A stretch of 64,000 bases of DNA from Variovorax paradoxus (GTDB lineage: Bacteria; Pseudomonadota; Gammaproteobacteria; Burkholderiales; Burkholderiaceae_C), in assembly GCF_030815855.1 (NCBI RefSeq), contig NZ_JAUSXG010000001.1, forward strand, positions 2,542,001 through 2,606,000, in the 5' to 3' direction. Below the pieces are notes generated by a model. The model was given only the letters and a program-made list of their open reading frames with translations, searched no databases and was not told the DNA's origin. The position numbers were made by a program, and so were the translations under genes. Below, in pieces: positions 39,031 through 49,364 of this stretch (the stretch's first letter is position 1; each line of letters begins with the position of its first letter).

Positions 39031-42000
39031 ATGAAAGACGTCGCGCCCCCGCAGCGCCGCACCCGTACGACCGCCGTTGCCGATGGCATCCCTGTCTCGC
39101 CGGCGCATTCCGAGGCGCAGGGCGGCCCGGCAGCCGCCGAGATCCGCTGGCACTTCGGGGCTTTCGTCCTATGGGAAGCGCAACGCCGGCTCGAACGGGC
39201 CGGCGACACAGTGCGGGTGGGGCCACGCTCCTTCGACCTGTTGCTGCAGCTGATCAAGCGGGCCGGCGAGTTCGTCAGCAAGGACGATCTGCTCTCGGCG
39301 GTTTGGGTCGGGGTCGTGGTCGAGGAAGCCAGCGTGCGCGTCCACATGTCGACGCTTCGCAAGGCGCTCGGTGCGCCGGGGCAGGCCGACAACTGCAAGG
39401 AGTGGATCTCCACCATGCCGCTGCGCGGGTACCGGTTCAACGGACGGGTCCGGCGCGAGGTGATCGAGGCCGCGCCCAGGCTCGTGGCCGTGTCGCCCGA
39501 CAACCGGCTTCAGCCCGCTGCCGGTTCGGTTGACCGAGCTCGTCGGCCGAGAATCCGACGTGCTTCGCGTGCTCGAATCACTGCAGGCTCACCGGCTGGT
39601 CACGATCGTCGGCACGGGCGGTATCGGCAAGACCCGCTTGGCAATCCACGCCGCGGAGAGGCTGCAACGCGTGCATGCGGTGGAGGCCGCCTTTGTCGAT
39701 CTGGCGCCGCTGATCTCTCCCGATCACGTGCTCGGTACGCTGGCGCGTTCGGTAGGCGTACCCGCCGATGTGCCCGACGTGGTCGGCGCCATCACCGAGC
39801 GCCTGGCGGGGCGCGATGTTCTCCTGCTGATCGACAATTGCGAGCACGTCGTGGATTCGCTCGCGTTGCCGATCAACCGGTTGCTTTCCGCACTGCCCGG
39901 CCTGCGCGTTCTCGCAACCAGCCGTGAAGCGCTCCGCGAGAACGGTGAATGCATTCTCCGGCTACCCGCGCTCGCGGTCCCCGAGCTCGGGCAGATCTCG
40001 CTGGCGCAGGCACTTCATTGCCCTTCGGTCGAACTCCTGGTCGAGCGGGCCAAGGCCGCCGGAGCAGGCGTGTTCGATGAATCGCACGCACCGCTTCTGG
40101 CGCAGATCGCCCGGCAGGTCGACGGCATCCCTCTTGCCATCGAGCTGGTGGCCGCCCGCCTGGGCGTCCAGCCGGTGGACGATCTCGCGCGAAGGCTGGA
40201 CGACCACATGCGTCTCTATGCCTTCAGCCGGGCCGCGCTCGCGCGGCACAGGACGCTCGCGGCGGCACTGGACTGGAGCATCGCACTCCTGAGCGAGCCG
40301 GAGCTTCGGCTGTTCCGCTGGCTGTCGGTGTTCCGTGGCCGCTTCGATGTCGAATCCGCGCTCGGCGTGAGCGCCGGCGGCATGAACACCGACATCGCCT
40401 TCGACGCGCTGATCTCGCTGGTCAACAAGTCGCTGGTCTTCTTCGACAGCAGCGACTCCGTCGCGCCGTATCGGCTGCTCGACACGACGCGAAGCTATGC
40501 AGCCGCACTGCTGGCGAAGAGCGAGGAACGCGCAACGCTGCTGAGGCGTCATGCGGTGCTCATGCGCGATCTCATGAAGGCAGCGGCCGCGGAGCTTTCC
40601 GACCTGACCGAGCAGGCATGGGCCGACCGCTACGCGCACCGGCTGGACGACGTGCGCTTCGCACTCGAAATCTGCCTGACGCAGCAGCCCGACGCGAAGA
40701 TGGCCGCCTCGCTGGTGACGGCGTCCGCACCGTTGTGGTTCCATCTGGCCCATGTCGTCGAATACCGCGACCGCGTCTCCGCGGCTCTCGATCTCGTCCG
40801 CGGGCAACCGACGCCAGACACGGAAACCGCGACCTGGCTGAACACCGCCCTTGTGAGCGCCCTGCTTCACACCGGCAGGTCGACCCCCGAGCTGAACATC
40901 GCTGCGGACCAGGCCCTTGCCGGAGCGCTCGCGGTCAAGGTTCCGGTGCTGGAGCTGCAGGCCCGCTGGGGGCGATGCACGCACGACATGTTCCGGGGCG
41001 AGTATTCGCCCGCGTTGGCGCAGGCGCACACGCTCATGACGGCGGCGCAGTCCTGGTCCGATCCCGCTGCGCTCAATCTCGCCCACCGGGTGATGGCCAT
41101 GGCAAGCCATTTTTCCGGTCTCTTCGCTGTGTCGCGGCAGCACAGCGAAGCGTCGGTGCGCATCGGCGGCGGCCTGGGCCATGCCCGAGCCAACATGGTG
41201 GGCGTGAACGCCATCGTCGCTGCGAAGGCCGTGCTCTGCCGCACCCTCTGGATCCAGGGCGAAACAGAAAAGGCGCTGGAGGAAGCCAGCGATGCGGTGG
41301 CGCGTGCACAAGCGGCCGGCAGGTCGGTCTCGCTGTGCTCGGCGCTCTATGGCGCTTGCCCGGTCGCCATCTGGTCAGGAGAGTCCGAGCTTGCCGCCGA
41401 ATGGGTGCAGCTCATGATGGTCGAGGCGCAGCGCAAGGGCCTGGTCGGGTGGCAGCGCTACGCCGAATGGTTTTCCGAGACCCTCCCGCTGCTCACCGCC
41501 GAGGACAGCGGACCCTACATCCGCGAAGTGGCCGGCCGGCTTGCAAGCTACGACGCCCCTCACAGGGAAATGCTCGCGACCTTCTGCATCGACTGGGTCG
41601 ACGACGGACTCGTCTCCCGTGCCTCGCGTGGCGAATGCCCTTGGGTCGAAGCCGAAGTCCGGCGCGCCGCAGGCTGGCGCGCCGAGCAGCGAGCAGCCAC
41701 CGACGAGGCGACCGACGCCTACCTTCATGCCATCGAGCTCGCGAGGCAACAGGGCGCCATTGCATGGGAGTTGCGCGCCGCGCTGAGCCTTGCAGGCATG
41801 TGGGTGAAGCTGGGGCAATCGTCGCAAGCCGCCAGACTGCTGGACGAGACCAGCGCCCGGGCGCCCCGCGACGGCAGGAACGCCGCCCTGGCGCAGCTTC
41901 ATCTGCTGCGCTCGCAGCTCGATGACGGGCCCGGGCGCGCGCCGCAGAGCGTCGAACGGCACCATGCAGTGCTCAGCGCGAGACCAGGCCGCGCTGGGTG

Positions 42001-42031
42001 GCCGTCACGGCCACCTGAACCCGCGAAGTAG
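39031..42031 (+). pseudogene. Winged-helix / AAA ATPase / TPR-like regulator, copy 1, with a +1 frameshift
   Basis: A large transcriptional regulator read in two frames. The first frame (from MKDVAPP) encodes an OmpR-type winged helix (~35-135: RVGPRSFDLLLQLIKRAGEF, WISTMPLRGYRFNG). The second continues from about LPVRLTELVGRES with an ATPase (Walker A VGTGGIGKT, Walker B VLLLIDNCEHV, SVFRGRFDVESALG) and a long helical repeat C-terminus. The switch lies between 39485 and 39530, most likely near 39504, and is explained by one extra base. Everything else looks intact, so this may be a recent inactivation, an assembly error or programmed shifting. The end overlaps the convergent gene by 59 bases. 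A decayed paralogue lies at 45.1-47.1 kb. Confidence 0.75.
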
Positions 42032-42590
42032 CACGCAGCTTCTCCCGGATCCTCGAGACGTGCGCCTTGACGGTGCTCGCTGAAATGTCCAGCTTGCGGG
42101 CGATGCCCTTGTTGCAGTCGCCCCTCGCAAGAAATCGCAGCACCTCCTCCTCCCTGGCGGTGAGGCTCGCGCGCGGTGTCCCTCGGCGCAGCAGCGCCTT
42201 CGTGCGCTGGCAGAGGTAGAGCGCGCCGCCGTGGGCCACGTGGCGGATTGCGTCCATCAGCTCGGCGGGTTGCGCGTCCTGGAGCAGATATGCATGTGCG
42301 CCGCGCTCGATGGCCTGCACGATCTCACTCTCCTTGTCGCGCCTCGTCACGACGACGATGCGCGGCACATGAAAGCCGAGGGATGCGCCTTGGGGGCCGA
42401 AGGCAGCAGCCGACGCGAGCAGGCTGAGTGCGCATTCGTGGTCCGCCACGATCACGTCGACGATGCCCTCGTCCGCTTGCTGCCCCGGCTGCACCTCGAA
42501 GCCGGGCTCCTGGCCGACGAGCCACACGAGGCCGGCCATGGCCAGCGGATCGCCGTGGCAGACCCGGATGCAGAGCTTGTCTGCGCGCAT
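41973..42590 (-). CDS. NarL/LuxR-type response regulator, 205 aa
   Basis: N-terminal receiver-like domain with an Asp in VIVADHECALS at the phospho-acceptor position, but an abbreviated acidic pocket (CIRVCHGDP). The C-terminal LuxR-type helix-turn-helix is ASLTAREEEVLRFLARGDCNKGIARKLDISASTVKAHVSRI. The start ATG shares a base with the stop of the upstream regulator (TGATG), so the two are coupled. No histidine kinase gene is adjacent. Confidence 0.85.
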   Translation of the reverse strand: MRADKLCIRVCHGDPLAMAGLVWLVGQEPGFEVQPGQQADEGIVDVIVADHECALSLLASAAAFGPQGASLGFHVPRIVVVTRRDKESEIVQAIERGAHAYLLQDAQPAELMDAIRHVAHGGALYLCQRTKALLRRGTPRASLTAREEEVLRFLARGDCNKGIARKLDISASTVKAHVSRIREKLRATSRVQVAVTATQRGLVSR

Positions 42591-43225
42591 CACGGCGCCG
42601 GCTCCAGCAACATCCCGCGGCGGAATGCCTCGGCGATCACACCGGTTCTCGTCGGTTCGCCAAGCTTGCGCAGCAGTGCCTTCACGTGTGTCTTCACCGT
42701 GCCTTCGCCGATGCCGAGACGCCGGCCGATCTCCTTGTTGGCGAGCCCGTGCGCGATGAGCTGCAGCACTTCCAGCTCGCGACTCGTCGGTACGGCCGCC
42801 GCCAGGGTGTCGAGCAACTGGTCGGCCATCTCGCACGAGAGATACCTTCTCTGGTCGGCAACGCAGCGCACCGCCTCGAACAATTCCTCTGCCGTGCAGT
42901 CGTGCAGCAAGTAGCCACGCACCCCCGCGTCCACGGCCTTGCGTATCTGCCATCCCGTGCACTGGCCGGTGAGAACAAGCACGGGGTTTGGCGCGGTGCG
43001 GCGGCGCTCCGCCCGGATGGCGGCGGCCACGCGCAGACCGGTCTCATAGTCCGCGAGAAACACGCGGGAGGCATCGGAGCCCTGGTGGACATCGCCATCG
43101 GCATCGCGCATCCGCACCACGAAGTCGTCGTGGGAGCGCAGCAACGATGCCACCCCGGCGGCCACATACGGATCGCGGTGTGCAATCGATACCTCGATCG
43201 GGCGGGCCTGGGTCGGCGCGGTCAT
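42590..43225 (-). CDS. NarL/LuxR-type response regulator, 211 aa
   Basis: Receiver-like domain with Asp in VFLADYETG, VLTGQ and a gap where the conserved Lys usually lies (GYLLHDCTAEEL). The C-terminal LuxR-type helix-turn-helix is VPTSRELEVLQLIAHGLANKEIGRRLGIGEGTVKTHVKAL. It is clearly related to the downstream regulator; the two form a tandem orphan pair. Upstream on the same strand, beyond the exported hydrolase, lies a fragment of a histidine kinase that may have been the partner. Confidence 0.87.
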   Translation of the reverse strand: MTAPTQARPIEVSIAHRDPYVAAGVASLLRSHDDFVVRMRDADGDVHQGSDASRVFLADYETGLRVAAAIRAERRRTAPNPVLVLTGQCTGWQIRKAVDAGVRGYLLHDCTAEELFEAVRCVADQRRYLSCEMADQLLDTLAAAVPTSRELEVLQLIAHGLANKEIGRRLGIGEGTVKTHVKALLRKLGEPTRTGVIAEAFRRGMLLEPAP

Positions 43226-43304
43226 GGAGTCGTGTTCCTTCTGCTAGTCAAGATTGAAAGTCTGCGCGAACGGCACGGCGGGTCGCCGCGATCGGTCGAA
43301 GCCT

Positions 43305-44147
43305 TCATTGCCCGCCCCGCGCCTCAGGCAGCGCTTTCGCCTGCACCGCCTGGGCGGCTTCGACGATCAAGCGGGCCACCGGCTTCGGCTGCGAAGTCAT
43401 CACCACGTGCGAAGCGCCCTTGACCACGACCGTCTTCATCGACTTCGCACGCTCGGCCATGAAAGCCAGCGCGGCAGGCGGAATGTTCTTGTCGCGATCG
43501 CCATAGATGAACCACGAAGGCACGGCCTTCCACGCGGCGGCGGGCGCGGCCTCTCCCAGCGCACCTTCGGTGATGGGGCGCTGCGACACCGCCATCGACT
43601 GGGCGAGTGCCGGCGCCACGTCGCCGGCGAACTGCTCGGCGAACTTGTCCTGGCGGATGTAGAGGTCCTTGCTCCCGTCCGGCAGCAGCACCGGCGCTGC
43701 GAGCGCCGGGCCCAGCGTGCTTCCAGGAAACTTCCCCGACAGATCGGCCGCCGACTCGCCCACCTCGGGGGCGAACGCCGCCACGAACACCAGCGCGCGG
43801 ACGTTGGGCTTTCCATCTGCCGCTGCGGAGATCACGGAGCCTCCGTACGAATGGCCCACGAGGACGACCGGGCCCTGGATCGAGCCCACGATCGCCGCGA
43901 CATAGTCCGCGTCCGACTTCACGCCGCGCAGCGGATTGGCGGCCGCGATGACGGGAAAGCTCCGGGCGCGGAGGTCGCGTGCCACGTCGTTCCAGCTTCC
44001 TGATTCTGCGAATGCGCCATGGACCAGCACGACGGTGGGTCGCGCGGGCGCGGCAGCCGGCGTTGCTGCGTCCGCCGGCGCCGCGAGCTGCATCGCCGCG
44101 ACGCCCATGCAGGCGAAGGCGCGCAGCAGACTGGAGAACTTCTTCAT
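43305..44147 (-). CDS. Exported alpha/beta hydrolase, 280 aa
   Basis: Signal peptide (LLRAFACMGVAAMQLAAPADA) then the same fold as the hydrolase at 33.7-34.4 kb: VVLVHGAFAESGSW, LVGHSYGGSVI, GDRDKNIPPA and KGASHVVMTSQP supply oxyanion hole, Ser, Asp and His. Over half of the residues are identical to that copy. Start MKKFSS has an AAGGAAAAAACC-type leader. It lies between the two orphan response regulators and the region holding the histidine kinase fragment. Substrate unknown. Confidence 0.86.
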   Translation of the reverse strand: MKKFSSLLRAFACMGVAAMQLAAPADAATPAAAPARPTVVLVHGAFAESGSWNDVARDLRARSFPVIAAANPLRGVKSDADYVAAIVGSIQGPVVLVGHSYGGSVISAAADGKPNVRALVFVAAFAPEVGESAADLSGKFPGSTLGPALAAPVLLPDGSKDLYIRQDKFAEQFAGDVAPALAQSMAVSQRPITEGALGEAAPAAAWKAVPSWFIYGDRDKNIPPAALAFMAERAKSMKTVVVKGASHVVMTSQPKPVARLIVEAAQAVQAKALPEARGGQ

Positions 44148-44196
44148 GATGGTTTTTTCCTTCTGGTTCGATGAAATGGATGGCCTCGCCGGCGGT

Positions 44197-44532
44197 TCAA
44201 CACACGCCAGAGCCGCTGCTTCGGTGCGCGCCTGCACTGGCGCACCTTTGTTTCCCCGCGCTGGTGCCGCCGCCAGCGCCTGCGGAGCAGACGTCCCAAG
44301 GGAGCGCTGCCGCATGGAGCGAGACGGCGGCGAACCGGAGCTCCGCCTTCGCCGCTTCGCCGCTCGCCACCGCGCACGCCATCGAGATGGTCAGCAGCGA
44401 AACGGCCATGTATCCCAGGCTCCAGGCACGGTCCATCGGGCTGCGCCGTGCCGCTTGCCCGGGCCCGTTGCGCGCCTGAAGAACGCGGTGTGCTGCGACC
44501 GATCGCGCCGGTGAAGGGTTGCGCTGCGTCAT
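44197..44532 (-). CDS. Hypothetical small protein with one hydrophobic segment, 111 aa
   Basis: A frame with GC-rich third codon positions and a plausible GAGGA site seven bases before ATG. It encodes a basic N-terminus, a hydrophobic segment (WSLGYMAVSLLTISMACAVA) and a Ser/Gly/Ala-rich tail with four cysteines. I do not recognise it. It could be a small membrane or exported protein, or a degraded gene, since the C-terminal 40 residues look like low-complexity read-through. Confidence 0.35.
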   Translation of the reverse strand: MTQRNPSPARSVAAHRVLQARNGPGQAARRSPMDRAWSLGYMAVSLLTISMACAVASGEAAKAELRFAAVSLHAAALPWDVCSAGAGGGTSAGKQRCASAGAHRSSGSGVC

Positions 44533-44640
44533 GGTGGTTCCTCGAGGGCGTCGCGCCCCTGTCCTCAGGACGGCTGGGGCTCCGGTGCGCGGACATCGCG
44601 GCACGGTTCGAATGCTAGGTTTCGGGTCCCGGCCGCGCTA

Positions 44641-44870
44641 GACATGCGGCGGGGACTGCCGTGTTGCTCGCGGGGCATCAATTCGCTATGCGCTCCCGGG
44701 GCTGCGGCACAGGGGAGCCATACGTTGAACCTGGCACCGCGGCCCAGGCCTTCGGAGACCGCTTTCACGAACCCGCCATGGACGTCGACGAGTCCGTGGA
44801 CCAGGGCAAGTCCGACGCCCGATCGGCCGGCTGTCATCCCCGGCGGCCTTGTACTGCAGGCGCTGACCAA
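44641..44870 (-). pseudogene. Relic of a sensor histidine kinase (C-terminal ATPase end)
   Basis: The minus-strand frame contains GRSGVGLALVHGLVDVHGG and then GRGARFNVWLP. This is the G2 box and final strand of a HATPase domain (compare GIGLALVRxLVxxHGG...GxGSxFxVxLP). Nothing upstream in this or the other frames restores the H-box, N-box or G1 box, so only the last ~50 residues of a kinase survive. It lies upstream of the orphan NarL-type regulators on the same strand. Confidence 0.65.
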
Positions 44871-45089
44871 CGCTTCGCGACGCGCGCCTTGTCACAAAGC
44901 AGCGTGCCCACCCGTCTTGCATGGGGGCATCGCGCTTTTCGGTCCGCAGGACCGGCCGCTCGCTGCCTCCACAACTCTTCTCACCGGACCAAAGAATGAA
45001 CAAGCTTGCGATCGAGCCGCCCTCCTTCATCGGCGGCAGCGACCCGTCGGGCCGGGCCCAGGCGTCCAGGAGGCCCGCGAGTGGGTGAC

Positions 45090-47090
45090 ATGTACGAGAT
45101 CGGCGTCGGCGCCCAGGCCTTTCCCGCCCAGGCACCCGTCGCCACGGCGATTGGATGGAGCGAGGTCCGTTGGCGGTTCGGCGCGTTCGTTCTCTGGGAG
45201 ACCCAACGCCGGCTGGAGCGGGTCGGGCAACGCGTTCGACTGGGCCCCCGAGCGTTCGAGCTGCTGCTGCAGCTGCTCAAGCGGCGCGGCGAGGTCGTCG
45301 ACAAGGAGCAACTGCTCGCCACCGTCTGGGCCGGCGTGGTGGTGGAGGAATCCAGTGTCCGTGTCCACATCTCGTCGCTTCGCAAGGCCCTGGGCAAGCC
45401 GAACGACAGCGTCAACTGCAAGGAGTGGATCTCCAACATCCCGCTGCGCGGGTATCGCTTCAACGGGACTGTGTTTCGCGAGGAAGTCGATCCCTCGAGC
45501 GCAGAGGAAGAACGCCTGCTGGCTGGTACCCTGCCCGCACCGTCGTTCACGAAGATGCCGGAACGGCTCACGCGGCTGGTCGGGCGCGGCGCCGACATGG
45601 AGCGTGTGCTGGGGGCGCTCGCCACGCGCTGGCTGGTCACCATCGTCAGTGCAGGTGGCATGGGAAAGACCCGTGCCGCTATCTGGGCGGCCGAAAGCCA
45701 TTCGGAGCGCACAGGCGTTCCGCTCGCCTTCGTCGACCTTTCTCCGCTTGTCTCGCGCGCCCATGTGGCCGGCACGGTGGCGCGCGCGCTGGGCGTGCCG
45801 CCGGACGCCGTCGAGACGACGCCGGCAATCCTGCGGCGACTCGCAGGCCGGGAGGCGCTCCTGGTGATCGACAACTGCGAGCACATGCTGGATCCGCTCG
45901 CGGCGCTCGTCGCCGAACTGCTCGCGGCCTTGCCCGGCCTGTGCATCCTCGCGACGAGCCGCGAGGCGATCCGCATCGAAGGAGAGCATGTGGTTCGGCT
46001 GTGGCCCCTCGCGCTGCCGGGTGCCGGCTGCGCCGCGCTGGCCGAGGCCATGGCCTCGCCGGCGGTCGAGCTGCTGGTCGAGCGCGCGAAAGCCGCGGGC
46101 GCACGCGCATTCGGCGACGCGGACGCCGCGCAACTCGCCGCCATCGTGCGGCAGGTGGATGGCATCCCCTTGCGATCGAACTGGTGGCTGCGCGCCTGGG
46201 CGTCCAGTCGATCGGCGATCTTGCGCCGAGGCTGAACGACCACATGCGCCTCCACTCGGCAGGTAGTCGGTCGGTTCTATCCCGGCATCGGACGCTTGCG
46301 GCGGCGCTGGACTGGAGCATCGCGCTGCTCGACCATGCCGAGCTGCGGCTCTTTCGCCGGCTCTCGGTCTTCCGGGGCAGCTTCGACGTGGAGTCGGCGC
46401 TCAGCGTCACGCAGACGGACATGGAACCCGAGGTCGCGTTCGATGCGCTGATCTCGCTGGTCAACAAGTCGCTGGTGTCCTTCGACAACGGCGACACCGT
46501 CGCACCCTACCGGCTCCTCGACACCACGAGATGCTACGCGGCCGCCCGGCTCGCGCAGACCGGCGAAGCTCCGGCGCTCCAGCGTCGCCATGCACTTCTC
46601 ATGCGCGAGTCGATGGACGCCGCGACCGCGGAACTGGGCGAGCTCTCCGCGCAGGACTGGACCGCGCGCTACGCGTACCGGCTGGACGACGTGCGCAGCG
46701 CGCTGGACACCTGTCTCGCGCAGCAGGACGGCTGGGAGACGGGTGCCGCACTCACGATCGCGTCCGCTCCCTTGTGGTTCCAGGTTTCCCAGGTCGAGGA
46801 GTACCGCGACCGGGTCGTGCAGGCCCGCTGGGGTGTCTGCGTCCTGCATGTCATCCGAGGCGAATACGCGGCCGCCTTGCACCAGTCGCTCGTGGAGATG
46901 CTCCTGACCCTCTGCCAGGACTGGATCGACACCGCCAGGCAGCAAGGCGCGCTGGCATGGGAGCTCAGCGCCGCTGAGGCTCCAGGCCCGGCAGGGCCGG
47001 CGGCGGGAAGCCGTGGAACTGCTGGACGAGGTCTGCAATCGTGCGCGAAGCCCCGTACGTGCACGCCCGGTCGGCCATAACAAACCTTGA
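45090..47090 (+). pseudogene. Winged-helix / AAA ATPase regulator, copy 2, decayed
   Basis: Paralogue of the regulator at 39.0-42.0 kb. The winged helix (RLGPRAFELLLQLLKRRGEV, WISNIPLRGYRFNG) and ATPase P-loop (VSAGGMGKTR), Walker B (LLVIDNCEHML) are intact from MYEIGVG. At 46166-46170 a C is missing from GGCATCCCCTTGCG, shifting the frame; reading then resumes as AIELVAARLGVQSIGD. Relative to copy 1 the C-terminal half lacks about 60 residues after YRDRV, a large block after GEYAAAL and another before ARQQGALAWEL, all in frame. Near 46970-46976 a further two-base loss shifts the frame again (AALRLQARQ). It therefore carries at least two shifts and three deletions. Confidence 0.85.
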
Positions 47091-47185
47091 CACGGCTTAA
47101 CTGGCCCGGGGCCGGGTTTGCGCGCAGAGTGGCCGCTTCGCTGGGGATTCAGGACGCCTGCGTCCCACAACCGAGAAGCCGCTTC

Positions 47186-48235
47186 ATGACAACTTCTGCC
47201 CTCCCTTCGCGTTCGCCCTCTCCCATCCCTGTCGCGCAGCGCGCGGACCCGCTGGCCTCCAGCTTCGCCACGAGCTATGCGGGGGTCGTCGCTTTCATCG
47301 CGGTGGTCACGGAAGGCAGCTTCGCCCGCGCCGCCGACCGCCTGGGCATCGGCCGGTCAGCGGTGAGCCGCAGCGTCCAGAAGCTGGAGGACCAGCTCAA
47401 CGTACGGCTCTTCCTGCGCACCACCCGCAGCACGACGCTCACGCGGGAAGGCGACCTCTTCTACGCCAACTGCCATGCCGGTGTCGACCGGATCGTCCAG
47501 GCGGTCGAGGAAATGCGCGATCTCCGGCAGGGCCCGCCGCGCGGCCACCTGCGCATCAGCGCGGCGGTCGCGTTCGGCCGCCGGGTCGTCGCGCCCCTTC
47601 TGGGCGACTTCCGCGCGACGTACCCGGAGATCACCATCGACCTGTTGCTGAACGACAAGCCGACCGACTTCACCTCGGACCGCGTCGACATCGCGTTCCG
47701 CAACGGCCGCATGGAAGACGCCCAGATCATCGCCAAGCAGATCATCCCGATGCAGCTGCTGCTCTGCGCCTCCCCTGCCTACCAGCAGGCGCACGGGCTG
47801 CCCACCAGCCTGGAAGGCCTGGCCGGCCATGAGTGCATCAACCTGCGTTCCTCCTCCGGACGCATCCTCGAGTGGGAGTTCAAGGTGGCAGGCCAGATGC
47901 GCAAGCTGGCCCCCGCGGCCAAGCTCACCTACAACGACGCGGACCTGGTGCTCCAGGCGGCGCTCGATGGCCACGGCATCGCCCAGCTCCCGGGCTTTCT
48001 GGCCTGCAAATCGCTGAGAACGGGCGCGCTGGTCACGTGCCTGAGCCAGTGCGCGCCCGACGACAGCGGCCACTACATCTGCTACCTGAGCCGGCAACAC
48101 CTGCCTTCGCGGATGCGTGCATTCATCGATTTCATGACACAGCGGATCCGGGCCGCGGACGCGGACTGCCTCACCGATATCAGCCCGAAGCCGCGGGCCG
48201 AAACCGAGATTGGTGCCGACGCGACAACAGCGTGA
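47186..48235 (+). CDS. LysR-family transcriptional regulator, 349 aa
   Basis: An unusually long, Pro/Ser-rich N-terminal extension of ~35 residues precedes the helix-turn-helix ([33 protein letters not shown]). The effector-binding domain follows ([20 protein letters not shown]). The start MTTSALPS is chosen because the upstream extension has no coding character; a start nearer TSYAGVVAF is also possible. The C-terminus is ~35 residues longer than usual and hydrophilic. It precedes the haloperoxidase-like gene on the same strand by 121 bases. Confidence 0.88.
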   Translation: MTTSALPSRSPSPIPVAQRADPLASSFATSYAGVVAFIAVVTEGSFARAADRLGIGRSAVSRSVQKLEDQLNVRLFLRTTRSTTLTREGDLFYANCHAGVDRIVQAVEEMRDLRQGPPRGHLRISAAVAFGRRVVAPLLGDFRATYPEITIDLLLNDKPTDFTSDRVDIAFRNGRMEDAQIIAKQIIPMQLLLCASPAYQQAHGLPTSLEGLAGHECINLRSSSGRILEWEFKVAGQMRKLAPAAKLTYNDADLVLQAALDGHGIAQLPGFLACKSLRTGALVTCLSQCAPDDSGHYICYLSRQHLPSRMRAFIDFMTQRIRAADADCLTDISPKPRAETEIGADATTA

Positions 48236-48356
48236 GTCCCTGCGCGAGGCTACTCGCGCCCGAGTCGCGAACCTAGCATTCGAAGCGTTTTCCACGGCTT
48301 CATTCGCAACGCTCGCCCACCGTGGTCCGACGCCTCAACACAATCGCAGGAAAAAC

Positions 48357-49328
48357 ATGAAGAGCACACAGAACCCTTCGCGCCGACACCTCATTGCGAC
48401 CGGCGCCGCCGTCGCTACCGGAACCCTCGCGTTCGGCATGCAGGAAGCAGCCGGCGCAGCCGCCACCCGCAACCGTTCGGTCCAGCCCCGGAGCCCCGCC
48501 ACGACGAGCAGCACCATCACCACGCCCGACGGCACCCGGATCTACTACAAGGACTGGGGCGACGGCCCCGTCGTCACCTTCTCCCATGGTTGGCCGCTCA
48601 ATGCCGACGCATGGGACGGGCAGATGCACTTCCTGGCACGCAACGGCTTTCGCGTCATCGCGCATGACCGCCGCGGCCATGGCCGCTCGAGCCAGTCGTC
48701 CTCCCACAACGACATGAACGGCTACGCCGACGACCTCGCGGTGCTTTTCAACACGCTCGACCTCAAGAAGGTCACGATGGTCGGCCACTCGACCGGCGGC
48801 GGCGAGGTGGTTCGCTACATCGGCCGACACGGCACTCAGCGCGTGGCCAAGGCCGTGCTCATCGGCGCGGTGCCGCCGATCATGGTGAAGTCCGCGGCGA
48901 ATCCGGAAGGCCTGCCGATCGAGGTGTTCGACGGCATCCGCGCCGGTGTGGCCGGCGACCGCTCGCAGTTCTACAAGGAGTTCGCCCTTCCCTTCTACGG
49001 CGCCAACCGTCCGGGCGCGAAGGTGTCGCAAGGCGTGCTCGACCAGTTCTGGCTCTGGAGCATGCAAAGCGGCCAGAAGAACGCCTACGAGTGCATCGAG
49101 GCCTTCTCCGAGACCGACTTCACCGAAGACCTGAAGAAGATCGATGTGCCGACGCTGATCCTGCACGGCGAGGACGACCAGATCGTGCCGGTGCACGACT
49201 CCGCGAAGAAGTCGGTCCAGCTCGTCAAGGGCGCCAAGGCGATCTACTACCCGGGCGCGCCGCACGGGCTGACCACCACGCTGCAAGACAAGGTGAATGC
49301 GGATCTCCTCGCCTTCCTGAAGAGCTGA
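48357..49328 (+). CDS. Tat-exported alpha/beta hydrolase, cofactor-free haloperoxidase-like, 323 aa
   Basis: A twin-arginine leader ([20 protein letters not shown]) precedes an alpha/beta hydrolase of the non-haem chloroperoxidase type: [27 protein letters not shown], nucleophile in [15 protein letters not shown], acid in HGEDDQIVP and His in [10 protein letters not shown]. Such proteins are named haloperoxidases but usually act as esterases or perhydrolases. Start ATG follows AGGAAAAAC. Possibly regulated by the LysR upstream. Confidence 0.9.
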   Translation: MKSTQNPSRRHLIATGAAVATGTLAFGMQEAAGAAATRNRSVQPRSPATTSSTITTPDGTRIYYKDWGDGPVVTFSHGWPLNADAWDGQMHFLARNGFRVIAHDRRGHGRSSQSSSHNDMNGYADDLAVLFNTLDLKKVTMVGHSTGGGEVVRYIGRHGTQRVAKAVLIGAVPPIMVKSAANPEGLPIEVFDGIRAGVAGDRSQFYKEFALPFYGANRPGAKVSQGVLDQFWLWSMQSGQKNAYECIEAFSETDFTEDLKKIDVPTLILHGEDDQIVPVHDSAKKSVQLVKGAKAIYYPGAPHGLTTTLQDKVNADLLAFLKS

Positions 49329-49364
49329 GCCGCGCCCAGCACCGACCGACCCGAGCTTGCACCT

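Noticed and set aside
39530..42031. A separate ATPase gene starting at the TTG near 39530
   Set aside because: The homologous copy at 45.1 kb shows that the winged helix and ATPase belong to one protein, so a frameshift is the simpler reading.
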